From contig JADJYC010000012.1 of assembly GCA_016719925.1 (NCBI GenBank), positions 1 to 64,000 on the forward strand: 64,000 nt of DNA. The letters are read 5' to 3'. The stretch comes from Crocinitomicaceae bacterium (GTDB lineage Bacteria > Bacteroidota > Bacteroidia > Flavobacteriales_D > Crocinitomicaceae). The notes under the pieces are model-generated. The model searched no databases and was not told the DNA's origin. It worked only from the letters and a program-made list of their open reading frames with translations. The position numbers and the translations under genes are program-made. Below, one piece after another: positions 48,659-60,125 of this stretch (positions are counted from its first letter, which is position 1; the number at the start of each line of letters is the position of its first letter).

Positions 48659-50019
48659 ATGAGCGGCAGAAGTATCAGAATGGTGATTATTCTGGGGGTA
48701 TTTTCGATACTTTCTATTCTTGCCATTCAGTTGTTCTGGATTCAGAAAAATATTCAGTTCCAGGAAAAGAACGTGGAGCTCCAGCAGCGGCAGGACAGTA
48801 TCAGTACCAAACAGTTTAATGACAACGTAACCATTGCGCTGAAAAATGTGGCCGAAGAAATTCAGCGCATTAATAAACAGCCTGGTGATCTTTATGGAAA
48901 TGTCAGACAGCTCACCTCCAATTATTTTACCGTTGAATTGCAGGATACCATCATGCCTTTTTTACTTGAAACACTTTTGAAAAAAGAGTTTTATCATCAG
49001 AATGTAGAGCAGGATTTTCAATATGGTATTTATGACTGTTATGCTGACAGTATTATTTATGGAAATTATATCCGCTTTGTAAATGACTCTACATTTATTA
49101 CCGATACCGGACAAGATGAAGCTAAACTGAATCCATCGTTACAATTAAAACTGAATTCAGATGCGCATTATTTTACAGTTTTCTTTCCTGAAATAACCGG
49201 CATTACTCTTGACGAATTGCCCAATGAAGTTACTCCGTGGTATTACCTGTTTGCGGTGATTCTTTTTGTTTTGTTGTTTTTTGGATTTGCTGTTTCTGTT
49301 TTGCTGAGACAAAAGAAATTGTCTGAAGTAAAAAATGATTTCATCAATAACATGACGCATGAACTCAAGACGCCCATTGCTACAATTCGTATCAGCAGTG
49401 AGACTTTATTGAATCTTGATTTGCAAAAAGATGATCCGGAGAAATTACTGAGATATGCCGGTATTATTTATAAAGAAAACAAAAGACTGGAGCAACAGGT
49501 TGAACGTGTTTTAAATATTGCCAAACTGGACAAAGATGAAATAAAACTCAAGCTGGAAACTTTTTGTGTGCATGAAATTATAGAAGAAGCCAAAGAGAAT
49601 TTTCAGTTCAATCAGCTGGAAGAACAGGGCGGAAAAATCAGACTTGATCTGCAGGCATTATATCATCTTATAAAGGCTGATGTGGTGCACGTTACCAACA
49701 TCATCAATAACCCGTCATTGATAATGTCGACATATTGTGACAAAGTACCGGAAATTGAAATCAGTACAAGAAATATCAAAAACAAAATTGTTGTTACCGT
49801 TAAAGACAACGGCAAAGGAATTTCAAGAGAAAATCAGAAATATATTTTTGATAAATTTTTCCGGGTATCTACCGGAAACTTACATGATGTAAAGGATTCG
49901 GACTTGGTTTGTTTTATGTAAAAACCATTACGGAACAATTGGGCGGTTCAGTGAGCGTAAAAAGTGCACCTGGTAAAGGATCTGAATTCAGTGTTTCTTT
50001 TCCGGCAGTAAATGAATAG
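48659..50019 (+). CDS. Membrane sensor histidine kinase, second pair (at least three indels)
   Basis: About 450 residues, paralogous to the kinase at 40101. Membrane helices lie at about 8-28 and 195-220, then the H box NDFINNMTHELKTPIATI, and DNGKGISRENQKYIFDKFFR. The N box is garbled at 49705-49735 (NNPSLIMSTYC where NLLDNAxKYC is expected), best explained by two compensating indels. A further break at about 49893 converts VKGFGLGLFYVKTITEQLGG into a premature stop. The corrected protein ends FPAVNE. Three bases separate it from the regulator gene. Confidence 0.75.
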
Positions 50020-50021
50020 TT

Positions 50022-50715
50022 ATGAAAGAAAAATTAAAATACTTCTTGTTGAAGATGATTATAATCTGGTTTTTTTTTTTGTCATTCAGATAAACTGAAA
50101 GAAAGCGGATTTGATGTTCATTTTGTGTACAGATGGAGTAGAGGGATTGAAGCGTTTTGGTGAACACACATTTTCAGATGCATTTTGATGTGATGATTGC
50201 CAAAAGATGGCTTCACGTTAGCCAGAGATATCCGCAAACTGAATAAAAATGTTCCCATTCTTTCTTACGGCAAAAATCAGACCGAAGATAAAATTGAAGG
50301 TTTTAAAGCCGGTGGTGATGACTATCTGACAAACCATTTTCAACGGAAGAGTTTTTGCTGCGTGTACAGGCCATACTTAAACGTGTGAATCTGGTGAAAG
50401 AACCAGAACCTGAAACAGAAGTGAAAAATTGGATCTATCATTTTTGATACGGAGAATTTTTTTCTGAAGTATCCGTCTGGTGAAAAACAAAATCTGACAA
50501 AAAAGGAAGCTAGAATTTTGCATTTGCTTGTTCAGCATGCCAATAAAGTATTGCCGCGTGATATCGTTCTGAATTCCGTTTGGGGACAAGATGATTATTT
50601 TGTTGGAAGATCACTGGATGTATTCATTACTAAACTCAGAAAATATCTGAAAGAAGATGAAAATGTTTCCATAGCTAACATTCATGGTGTTGGATTTAAA
50701 CTGACCATTCAATAA
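50022..50715 (+). CDS. OmpR-family response regulator, second pair (many indels)
   Basis: About 230 residues if repaired: MKERKIKILLVEDDYNL-like start, receiver core (EDKIEGFKAGGDDYLT) and an intact winged helix (NLTKKEARILHLLVQHANKV; VWGQDDYFVGRSLDVFITKL). The first 400 bases contain at least six frame changes, including a T run of eleven (about 50071-50081) and disrupted phosphoacceptor and KPF regions (DVMI..KDGF; LTNHF). Error density is far above the rest of the window, so either local read quality is poor or the gene is decaying. It is the partner of the adjacent kinase and paralogous to 41703-42391. Confidence 0.6.
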
Positions 50716-50717
50716 AA

Positions 50718-51047
50718 ATGATTTCCTGGGCCGATTTTGAAAAAGTAGATATGCGCGTTGGAACCATTGTCCATGCTGAAGTATTTGCTGAAGCAAAAAA
50801 TCCTGCCTACAAATTGCAGATTGATTTTGGTTCGCTTGGAATTAAAAAGTCAAGTGCTCAAATCACAAAATTTTATAAGCCGGAGGATCTTATTGGTAAA
50901 CAGATTATTGCAGTGGTCAATTTTCCGCCTAAACAGATTGGTCCCTTTATGAGTGAATGTCTTGTTATGGGTGCAGTTGATTCTGAAAAAGGAGTGACTG
51001 TTATTTCTCCTGATCTGAAATGTGAAAATGGATTAAAGATTGCCTGA
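50718..51047 (+). CDS. csaA: CsaA-type tRNA-binding protein
   Basis: A 109-residue single OB-fold protein related to the C-terminal domain of methionyl-tRNA synthetase. Signature segments are FEKVDMRVGTIVHAEVF (about 7-23), YKLQIDFGSLGIKKSSAQIT, and VVNFPPKQIGPFMSECLVMG. CsaA is thought to act as a tRNA-binding or chaperone-like protein. It starts 2 bases after the response regulator stop, so it may be cotranscribed. Confidence 0.9.
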   Translation: MISWADFEKVDMRVGTIVHAEVFAEAKNPAYKLQIDFGSLGIKKSSAQITKFYKPEDLIGKQIIAVVNFPPKQIGPFMSECLVMGAVDSEKGVTVISPDLKCENGLKIA

Positions 51048-51100
51048 GCTGTTCTGCTGATTTTTTTGTACCTTAACAACGACTATAATAAATTCAGATT

Positions 51101-51520
51101 ATGAATCCCATTCTCAGAAATATTCTGGCGGTTGTTATCGGAGCATTTATTGGAGGAATTGTGAACTCCGGTATCATCATGATCAGCGGTTCTGTTATTC
51201 CGCCGCCACCGGGAGTTGACGTAACGACAGCTGAAGGTCTTGAAGCCGGTATTCATCTTTTTGAGTTTAAACATTTCATCATGCCATTTCTTGCACATGC
51301 GCTGGGTGCTTTTGCAGGTGGTTATGTTGCTTCGCTGATTGCCGCTTCTCACAAAATGAAATTTGCCCTTTTGGTTGGAGCCTTGTTTTTTGCAGGAGGT
51401 ATTTTGGCGGCAACTATGATTCCGGCACCAGTGTGGTTTATTATTGTTGATTTATTGCTGGCGTATTTTCCTTTTGCGTATGTTGGCGGAAAATGGGGGC
51501 AAGGTATCAAACGTGCGTAA
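51101..51520 (+). CDS. Small polytopic membrane protein, unknown function
   Basis: A 139-residue protein with about four membrane helices: residues 7-30 (IRNILAVVIGAFIGG-like start), 58-82 (PFLAHALGAFAGGYVASLIA), 88-106 and 110-128. The region between the first two helices contains PPPPGVDVTTAEGLEAG. It resembles small membrane proteins common in Flavobacteriia, but no function is known to me. It converges with the LOG-family gene. Confidence 0.75.
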   Translation: MNPILRNILAVVIGAFIGGIVNSGIIMISGSVIPPPPGVDVTTAEGLEAGIHLFEFKHFIMPFLAHALGAFAGGYVASLIAASHKMKFALLVGALFFAGGILAATMIPAPVWFIIVDLLLAYFPFAYVGGKWGQGIKRA

Positions 51521-51524
51521 CGTA

Positions 51525-52106
51525 TCAGGTTTTTTCTTCTGAAATAAATTTTCCTAAATCCGGTGCAGTATAATTTTGCATCTGGTTAATCAGATCATTT
51601 TCATCTTCACTCACCAGAATCAGTTTTTTGTGAACAGGTTTCAGAAATCCGCTTTGAACCATGTGATCGATAAAATGAATCAGATCATTGTAATAGTGAT
51701 TGACGTTGTAAACAGCAATCGGTTTTTTATGTAATCCCAGTTGAGCCCAGGTCAGAATTTCAAAAAATTCTTCCAGTGTACCAATACCCCAAGGAAGTAT
51801 AATAAATCCATCTGCCAGTTCATGCATTTTCATTTTTCGTTCATGCATGGTTTCTACTTCAATCAGCTGACTGAGTGAAGCGTGTGCAATTTCTTTGGTA
51901 CTTAAAAAAACCGGAATCACACCAATTACTTCTCCGCCGTTTTCCATTGACCCGTTTGCAACAGCACCCATCACACCAATGGATGCACCGCCATAAACAA
52001 CTCCGATTTTTTCCAGCGCAAGTTTTTTACCAAGTGAATACGCACTTGATTTATAAATTTCATTTTGCCCGTCAGATGATCCGCAGAAAACTGTAATACG
52101 TTTCAT
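51525..52106 (-). CDS. LOG-family protein (putative nucleoside 5'-monophosphate phosphoribohydrolase)
   Basis: About 193 residues from the ATG at 52106 (MKRITVFCGSSDGQN); five residues upstream to 52121 would overlap the kinase gene. The Rossmann-like fold has VVYGGASIGVMGAVA, the active region MHERKMKMHELADGFIILPW and GIGTLEEFFEILTWAQLG. The usual PGGxGTxxE motif reads PWGIGTLEE here, a tryptophan for the second glycine. Family members cleave AMP-type nucleotides, including cytokinin precursors. Confidence 0.85.
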   Translation of the reverse strand: MKRITVFCGSSDGQNEIYKSSAYSLGKKLALEKIGVVYGGASIGVMGAVANGSMENGGEVIGVIPVFLSTKEIAHASLSQLIEVETMHERKMKMHELADGFIILPWGIGTLEEFFEILTWAQLGLHKKPIAVYNVNHYYNDLIHFIDHMVQSGFLKPVHKKLILVSEDENDLINQMQNYTAPDLGKFISEEKT

Positions 52107-52110
52107 AATA

Positions 52111-53327
52111 CTATTCGACATTTTTTAAGATGAACCGGTATACCGTGCCGTTTTCACTTTTCCGTTCTACTTTGCCGTCTAATTGTTCAGTGAGGGTTTC
52201 AATCAGCTCAAGACCAAAACTTCCTTCTTTCACCGGTTCACTCCATTTTCCATTGTCTTTGTACATCAGCTCAAACATATTTTTTTCTCGCGGAAACAGT
52301 TCTACTTTAATATGTCCGTGATCAAGGTCATTAAAAGCATGCTTGAGAGAATTTGAAATCAGTTCGTTAAAAATAAGTGCTACCGGAACAAGTGTATTAT
52401 TTCCAAGCCGGTCAAGTGCAGAATTAATATCCAGTGTGATTTTAATATTGTCCGCATAGGTATGAATCAAATCTGCCGCCAGTGTATCCAGATAATCTTT
52501 CAGATCAATTTTGGACAGGTTTTCATTCTGATATATTTTTTCATGAATGAGTGACATGGCAATAATTCGTTGTACAGCATCCTGAAATTGTGCTTTGGTT
52601 TTTTCATCTTCAATTTCACGGGATTGCAACCGGAGCAGACTGGTAATCACCTGCAAATTATTTTTAACCCGGTGATGAATTTCTTTGAGCATGAGTTTTT
52701 TTCCTCATTCTGCGCCTGAACCAGTCTTGTTCTGTTTTCAAGTTCAGCATTTGCCGCTTTGAATTGATTTTCTGCAAAGAGGTGGTGTTTTTTAAATTGT
52801 CTCAGTAAATAGGCAATCAAAACGCAAGGACACAAAAATATTAAATACAGTTGCGGTTACCTGATATCGTTCAATAAACTGTGAGGTGTGATATATTTTC
52901 CTGAAAATGGAAGTAGAAATAATTGGCTACTCCCAAAAATTTGAGCGCAAGAAAATAACCAGCTTTTTTCCAACGGCAAAAATGTATAAAGTGTAAAAAC
53001 AATCATCCAGAAAAATTCAATGGCATGAATAACCGTTGGCATGAAGTTGAGAGTGTAAACAAGAAAAAGACACCCGTGCAGGGCATAAATAAACCCAATG
53101 ACTTTATACTTTTTAAAATGCCAGAGTGCAGCGTTCAAACCAATTGCCACCAGCCAGCCGTACATTGCGGCAAGGAATGCATCCGGCTCAAAAAAGAAAT
53201 AGCCAACCATGACTATAAAAAGGAAAACAGAATTAAATACCACCATTTTCCATGTCAGATCAAATTTTGCAATTGCATAATGATCTGTATAGGATGTTTT
53301 TGGTGGAAGCAAAAAAGATAAATCCAT
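52111..53327 (-). CDS. Membrane sensor histidine kinase of the HisKA_2/HWE-like type (at least two frameshifts)
   Basis: Merged length is about 405 residues. The N-terminal part has five to six membrane helices (MVVFNSVFLFIVMVGYFFFE; FIYALHGCLFLVYTLNFMPT and others). A coiled coil follows (FAENQFKAANAELENRTRLV), then the dimerisation box LKEIHHRVKNNLQVITSLLR with the phosphoacceptor histidine, and an ATPase domain (LIFNELISNSLKHAFND; YKDNGKWSEPVKEGSFGLEL). Frames break near 52694-52700 (T run) and near 52830-52857. No regulator is adjacent. It lies in a tight minus-strand run with the outer-membrane protein genes upstream. Confidence 0.8.
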
Positions 53328-53333
53328 CTTCTT

Positions 53334-55408
53334 CTATAATCTGATTTTTAACTGAATTTTTATGTCTGATTTACGTTTTCCGTCTATTTCTTCAAGGCCG
53401 GATGAAATATTCTCAACGTTCTGGTATGACCATAATCCGTAACGAACCCACAGGTCTATCTTGTCTGTAATTTCATATCTGGCCATAAAATAAGTTCTGA
53501 TTCCTTTATAATAATAAGACGGGATACTGAAGACATAAAGCAGATCATTTTCATAAGCGTATAAACGCGAATCATAATCATCCGAATCGAAAATGGCATA
53601 ACGTGTATATAATTTCAATGGAATTTTTCTGAACGTAAATTCTATGTCCTGAAACAGTAAAATACCGTTTGCCTTGTTATCATCGAATCTGAAATCACTC
53701 CATTCAACACGTGATTGTAAAGTGATCATGGAATTTACACGCTGATCAAAATTAAATCTGACTGTTGTTCTTTTCAGATAAATCTGATCATGTATGCCGG
53801 CAGTTTCTGCATCATTATTTCTTTCTGTAATTTTATTTTTAAAGCGGATGTAAAATTTTGAATTGCGTGACAAGGTGAAATCAAGCTGAAGAAAAAAATC
53901 TCTGCCTGAAGACAAATCATCTGTCAGCCATTTTAGATAATTAAAATTAAACTGATCATAATAAGTACTTACAGAAAGTTTTTTATTCACCCTGAGCTGA
54001 GCGCCCAGATATATTCCATTTTCACCCGTGTTGTCAGATGATTCTCCAAAACCTGCCGAGTAAATGGACTGAAAAGCCTTGTCATAATAGCGGTGAATAA
54101 TCATCAGATCTAATTTTGGATCAGCGTGCCAGGCAAATCCGTTTATGACACCACCTTTTAAATTATCACTCATGGCAGCTTCACCAAAAAAAGACATCTT
54201 GCGGTAAAATAATTTATAATTAATTCCGCCTGTAAAAAGATCTCCGCTGTTAAACTTGAACTGATTGTAAGGTTTCAGTGATGCATTCAAAGGTATGTCA
54301 TACGATGTGTAAACACCCGCAATTCCAATTCTGAAATTATCTCTTGAATAGGCAAGTTCACCTCCGGTAATAAATTCCTGTACTTTGTTTTGTCTTCTAT
54401 TTCTCCGGGAGTGCGGTGATATCCTGAAATCTGAAAAGAAGAAAAACCGGCATCAAAAATAGATTCCAGTGTATCAGCGGAATTTACATTGGCATCAACA
54501 CCTTTGTATGAAACAAATCCGGTGAACTGAATTTTATCTGAGCCTAAAGTAAATGCACCACCTCTGAGGTATAAACTTTCATTGACAGAAGTGTAAGGTC
54601 TGAGAATATCCGCATTTCTGCGTGCATTAAAAACATTGGGCGTTTTTCCCATTGCAAAACCTGACCACATGGTTAATCCCTGACCAATTTTTACCTGATA
54701 ATCTCCCAGTGCAACAGCATCAAATTTCCACATCTTTCTGGCAAATAAATGTGCCGAATAAAAATCAAAACCGTTTTGTTGTGAGCCGGTAAAAAATTCT
54801 TCACCCGCATCTTTTTCCGCAGTTACACCCCAGCTGATTCTGTCTTTGTATTGATTGCGGTAACGTAAATAAAGTTTATCCGGACTGCCCAGATATTGTT
54901 TGTTTGGATTTTCTGCAAGTATGCTGTCAGGATATTCCAGATATCCTGCTTTATCCTCTATTACTCGTTCATACCGCGTTAAGATTTCATGCCTGCCGTA
55001 TTTGAATGCATATTTCCATTTGAAATTATCTTTTTCAACGGGTTTGATCTCAATAAACGGCTGCATCATTTCAATTACTTCCCGGTCAAGTTCCGGAATT
55101 GCACCGAGTTCATAGATGGTGATAAACTGCCCGAATTTTTTTCGGTAATTAATGATAGAAGCAACCTGAACATCTGTGAGTAAATGGAGTTTCATCAGGT
55201 CAGTATATCCTGCGGCATTCAGGTTAAGCGGATTTTCAAGAAAGAAATATAAGTCTTCCAGAAATACGGTTAAATCCAAATCAGAATCTTCCAGATTTTC
55301 ACCAATAAATTCAATTCTTTTTTCAATTACTTTCTGACTTTCCGGATCATTCTGCGCGATACTCAGTACCGTCAGAAAATACACCGTGAAAAACAGAAAA
55401 TATTTCAT
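53334..55408 (-). CDS. Helix-hairpin-helix domain outer-membrane barrel protein (one frameshift)
   Basis: About 692 residues. A signal peptide ends SIAQ. Residues 45-115 form a helix-hairpin-helix domain (ENPLNLNAAGYTDLMKLHLL; SIINYRKKFGQFITIYELGA) similar to ComEA-like modules, and the rest is rich in amphipathic beta strands expected of an outer-membrane barrel. The frame breaks in the run 54384-54386; one base restores DKTKVQEFITGGELAYSRDN followed by FRIGIAGVYTSYDIPLNASL. This HhH-barrel family is common in Bacteroidota, with no firm function. It starts 3 bases after the upstream barrel gene. Confidence 0.78.
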
Positions 55409-55410
55409 TG

Positions 55411-56219
55411 TCAGAATGTATAAAGAAGACCAAATGAAGGACTCAGCCCTAAATAACTATGCCATTGTGCAGCGGCATCAAATTGAAAATTTTTCAGGTT
55501 CAGCCCGAATCCGAAACTGGTGAGAAAGGGATAGGAATTAACCCCAAGCCGTACATCAAAAATTTCATGAGCCTGAATTTCCAGTCCGCCTTTTATATTG
55601 ATTGGATTTGTCAGATCTTTTTCAGCCTCAAGCGTACAAATTGCTTTTTTACTGATCTGATACTGCATACCTAATCCAAAAACGGTTGGCAATCTTTCAT
55701 CATTAAATTCTGCTAAACGGGTGCGTGAAATATTTACGGCGCGCATGCCTATTTTCAGATTTTTAGTGGGTGAGTAAACAAGACCTAAAGCGGCTGATGC
55801 CGTATTTTTGAACCGTAATTTTCAGCAAGAAAAACACCGTGATAGTTAATGGAAACACCCGCTGAAAAATTATCGAATAATTTCATTCCGTATGTAAATC
55901 CACCGTTCAGTTCACGATACAATTCAAAACCATATTGCTGAAAATGAATTCCCATATTGCCGCCTTTGGACGGATGAAAACCAAATGCAAGGGCCTGTGA
56001 TGAAAGTTGTTTGACTAAAAATCTGTTCTCAGCAGAAGCTCCCAGAGATGTCTTTTCCATCAAACCAAATGCACCTGGGTTGTTGTAAACTGACCATACA
56101 TCATCCGCGCACAAAGAGGTATTGCCCATTCCATACGAACGGGCTCCCAGTTGCGGATGTACCTGCGCCTTGCCGAAAATTGCAATTGACAGAAACGAAA
56201 ATAAAATAACTATACGCAT
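55411..56219 (-). CDS. Outer-membrane beta-barrel protein, PorV/FadL-like look (one frameshift)
   Basis: About 270 residues. A signal peptide (ending GKAQ) leads into QLGARSYGMGNTSLCADDVW and SVYNNPGAFGLMEKTSLGAS, the opening strands seen in PorV/PorQ and FadL-like barrels; the chain ends in aromatic F (FGLLYTF). The frame breaks near 55785-55800; correction joins AENYGSK to the second half beginning near SPTKNLKIGMRAVNISRTRL. A role in type IX secretion is possible but unproven. It is the first gene of the minus-strand run 56219-51525. Confidence 0.72.
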
Positions 56220-56353
56220 CAGAAGGGAAAGGTAATGAATATGGCGTAATTCAATAATTCCGGAACATTAAAATTTTGAAATAGTTTTGAAAAGGATCAT
56301 TTTGCGGGGAGATGCTTATCTTTAAACGAATTCTGCCCGCTTGCGCTCAGTCT

Positions 56354-59300
56354 ATGACACAGAAACCGCTTCAGATATTTAATGCCTCAGCCGGAAGTGG
56401 TAAAACCTATACGCTGGTTCAGGAATATTTAAGAATCATTCTGCATAGTTCAAATCCAAAAAAATTCAGGGCAATACTGGCAATGACCTTTACCAATAAG
56501 GCGGCCAATGAAATGAAAACAAGAATTTTGGACGGACTGATTCAGCTGGCAAAACCAGAGTATGAGAAAACACCTTCAGAAATAACTTTTCTGACTGACA
56601 CGTCAAAAAATCTTGGAATTGGTCCCAAAATACTGGAAGAAAGAGCACAGAAAATTTTGAATCAGATTCTGCATAACTATCATGCGTTTTCGGTAATGAC
56701 AATTGATAAGTTTACGCATCGGATAATCCGCACATTTGCACGTGATTTAAATATATCCGTGGATTTTGATGTGGAGCTGGATCTGACAGGTCTCAGAAAA
56801 AATGTTACGGATTTATTGTTTGATGAAATTGGAAAAAACGAAGAGCTGACTGATTTGATGATGCGCTATGCTCGCACCAATCTGAACAGAGACCGCTCCT
56901 GGAATTTTTCAGATCAGGTTTTTGATTTCAGCAGTCTTTTGTTCAGGGAAGATGCCATCAAATCTATTTCTCTGCTTAAAAAATTATCTGCTGAAGATTT
57001 TCATAAAATTCAGGATGACCTGCAGCAGGAGATTGCAAAAATTGAAGCTGCGGTTGACAGAAATGCTGTTGAAGCATATGATCTGATAAAATCCAAAGGA
57101 CTTACTGATTCAGATTTTCAGGGCAAGTCAAATGGAATTGGCAGTTATTTTAAACGGCTGATCAAAGGAAATTTCTCAATGCCTTCGCCTACGCTGATCA
57201 AATATGTGAGCGAAAACAAATGGGGACATCCGCAAAGCCCAAACCGTTTTCAGGCAGATGAAATTGGTCCTTTGCTGGCTCAGTATTTTAAACAGATAAC
57301 CGATATTCTGGATAAAGGAATTTCTAAAGTTGCGCTCAACAAAGAAATTCTGAAAAATCTGAATAACCTTTCTTTGCTGAATCATTTGCTTTCTTTGGTA
57401 GAAGGTGTAAAAGAAGAACAGAACGTATTGTTGATTTCTGATTTCTACAAAAAAATTGCAGACATTATTGTCAATGAAAAAATTCCGTTCATCTATGAAC
57501 GAATGGGAACCCGGTATGAACATTTTCTGCTGGATGAATTTCAGGATACCTCCCACCTGCAATGGATTAATATGATTCCGCTTGTCCATAATTCACTTGC
57601 AACCGGAAATTTAAACCTGATTGTTGGTGATGGTAAACAGGCAATCTACAGATGGAGAAACGGAGAAGTGGAACAGTTTACCAATCTGCCTCACAAAATT
57701 CTCAACCCTGAAAAAAAATTGCCTCGCTGGCAGAAGCTGAAAAACAATTTTTCTGAATCAGGTCAACTGCAAAGACTGCAAAAAACTTCAGGTCTTCGCC
57801 TCGAAAATAGTTCATTTCAATAATAAACTTTTCAGAAAATTAGGTGGAGACACTTGCACCGGAACTGCAATATATTTATCATGAACTGGAGCAGGAACCT
57901 GTTAAGAAATTCCCGGGTTATGTAGAAGCAAATTTTCAGCCGGAATTGAATGATGATCAGCAATTGAAGTACACGTTAGATTGTGTGAAACGAGCTGTTG
58001 AAAAAGGATTCAGGTATAAAGACATCTGCATACTGGTAAGAAAAAATGACAAGGGTGCATTGCTTGCAGATCATCTGACCAAAAACGGAATTGATGTTAT
58101 TTCACCGGACAGTTTATTCATTTCAAAAGACCATGGAGTAAAACTGATTTTTTCTATGATGTGTGCTGCAGCAGTGCCATCACAGAAAAATTTCAAAATA
58201 AAAACCATTGAGCATTACAGCAGTTTGATTCTGAAACAGGATCCTGCAGAAAAAACGGAACAATTCCGCGCTTTGTTCAGCAATAAAACCATTGAAGAAA
58301 TTTTTAGACTGGAGAATTATCAGTTCAAAAAATATACTGATTTCCCAAATCTCTATGATTATGTTTTTATCTGATTGAAACATTCAAACTTGATTTATTA
58401 CAAAATCCGTATCTCCAGTTTTTACTTGAAGAAGTGCATCTTTTGAAAAACGCGTTAATCCCGGAATCAGAGATTTTATTGATTGGTTCAGAGAAAAAGG
58501 GATGGAACATTCTATCATCAGTCCGGAGGGTTCAGATGCCGTTCAGGTGATTACCATTTTTAAAGCAAAAGGATTGGAATTTCCGGTTGTAATTTGTCCG
58601 TTTTTTGACTGGAGATTTGAATTGAACAGACAAATTTCATGGGTGGAAAATGAATCCGGAAAATTACCTGCCTATTTTGTAAACATCACTTCCAAAATTA
58701 AAGACACAGAAATTTCAGGAGTGTATAATGAAGAAGAATCCAAATATTATCTGGATCAGTTGAATTTATTGTATGTGGCATTTACACGCCCTGAGATGGC
58801 CTTGTTTATTTCCGGTAACAGTAAAAAACCTGCTACTCCTGTTATTCATTGGTTAGATAAATATTTTAAATCAGGCGGATTCAGTGTCAATGAAAAGGGT
58901 TGTTTTTTCACAGGAACTTTTATACGTTCAGAAACTGGTAAGAAAGCAGTTTCCGGAAAATATCTGATTACAGAAAATTATCCGAAACTGAAACGGATTC
59001 AGATGAGTTTCAAAAGCGGACAAAACTGGAATACGGAAGATTCAGAAATGAAAAGAACATTTGGAAATAAGCTGCATCAGATTCTTTCAAAAATTAAAAT
59101 TGCGGATGAAGCTGAACGTATTGTTGACATGCAGCTAAAAAAAGGTTTAATTGAAGAAGAAGATTTACCTGTTATAAAAGCTGAACTGAAAAAGTTATTC
59201 AGTGACTCTCATTTTAATTCTTATTTTGAAGAAAAAAGTTTTTGTGAAAAGGAAATCATTACTTCAACCGGTTTGAAATTGATACCGGATAAAATAATTT

Positions 59301-59467
59301 TCAGAGAACATGAAACACTGGTAGTGGATTTCAAAACCGGAAAAGAAAACACCATGCATCTTCAGCAGGTGGCTGATTACGTTGAGCAATTAAGAAGCAT
59401 GGATTACCCGGCTGTAAGAGGTGAAATCTACTATACGCTTACCGGAAAAGTGATGAAAGTAAACTGA
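56354..59467 (+). CDS. AddA/RecB-like UvrD-family helicase-nuclease (several frameshifts)
   Basis: About 1,040 residues when merged. I prefer the ATG at 56354 (MTQKPLQIFNASAGSGKTYT) over 56312. Walker A is ASAGSGKT, motif Ia is AMTFTNKAANEMKTRI, motif II is LLDEFQDTSHLQW and motif III is VGDGKQAIYRWR. Later motifs are TIFKAKGLEFPVVICPFFDW and LNLLYVAFTRPEMALF. The C-terminal PD-(D/E)xK nuclease has LIPDKIIFREHETLVVDFKTGK and HLQQVADYVEQL. It processes double-strand DNA ends for recombination. At least four indels cluster in 57710-57850 and two more lie at 58370-58450. No addB gene is adjacent. Confidence 0.82.
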
Positions 59468-59474
59468 ATTTGGT

Positions 59475-60123
59475 TTAACGGATAAGTTCTTTATTCGCAA
59501 TTGTCCATTTGTAAAGCGTATTGCTTCCTCCTGAAATATTCAATTTTTTACAGATCCTGCTGCGGTAATTTTCAACCGATTTTTCTGTTACAAAAAGCAA
59601 CTCGCCAATTTCTTTGGAACTTTTATTTTCGCTGACCAGTTTCAAAGTATGTAATTCTACTTTTGTCAAAGAAGACAGCGCCTCTTTTATAGCGCCTAAC
59701 TGTTGTGAAAAATGTCTGCGGTTATTTAAAAGGTTTTAGTTTTTTACTGACAAACGGCACATTGCTTTTAATGTTTTCAAGACATTCAATGATTTCCAGA
59801 CTGGAATCTTCTTTCAGCACAAAACCTTTTGCACCGCGGTCAAACGCTTCATTGAAAAAGAGTTCATCGTTGTGCATGGTCAAAATAATGGGTTTGGTTT
59901 TTATTTCATTTTCAAGAATATAATCCAGTACATCAATTCCTGATTTTTCAGGCATGTCAATATCCAGTATCACCGCGTCAAAATGCAGCATCTTCAGCTG
60001 ATTGATTGCCTGTGCTCCATCCATGGCTTCCACGATAGAACAATCCGGAAAACTGTCTGCAATCAGTCCAACCAGACCTTTTCTGAAAATGGGATGATCA
60101 TCTACTATCAGCAGGCATGCCAT
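59475..60123 (-). CDS. NarL/LuxR-family response regulator (one frameshift)
   Basis: About 215 residues. The receiver domain (LLIVDDHPIFRKGLVGLIAD; aspartate in AVILDIDMPEKSGIDVL; LTMHND; GFVLKEDSS) is followed by a LuxR-type helix-turn-helix (LTKVELHTLKLVSENKSSKE; FVTEKSVENYRSRICKKLNI). The frame breaks near 59730-59735 in the linker. It starts 2 bases after the sensor kinase stop and is clearly its partner. Although NarL-like, nothing ties it to nitrate. Confidence 0.85.
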
Positions 60124-60125
60124 AA

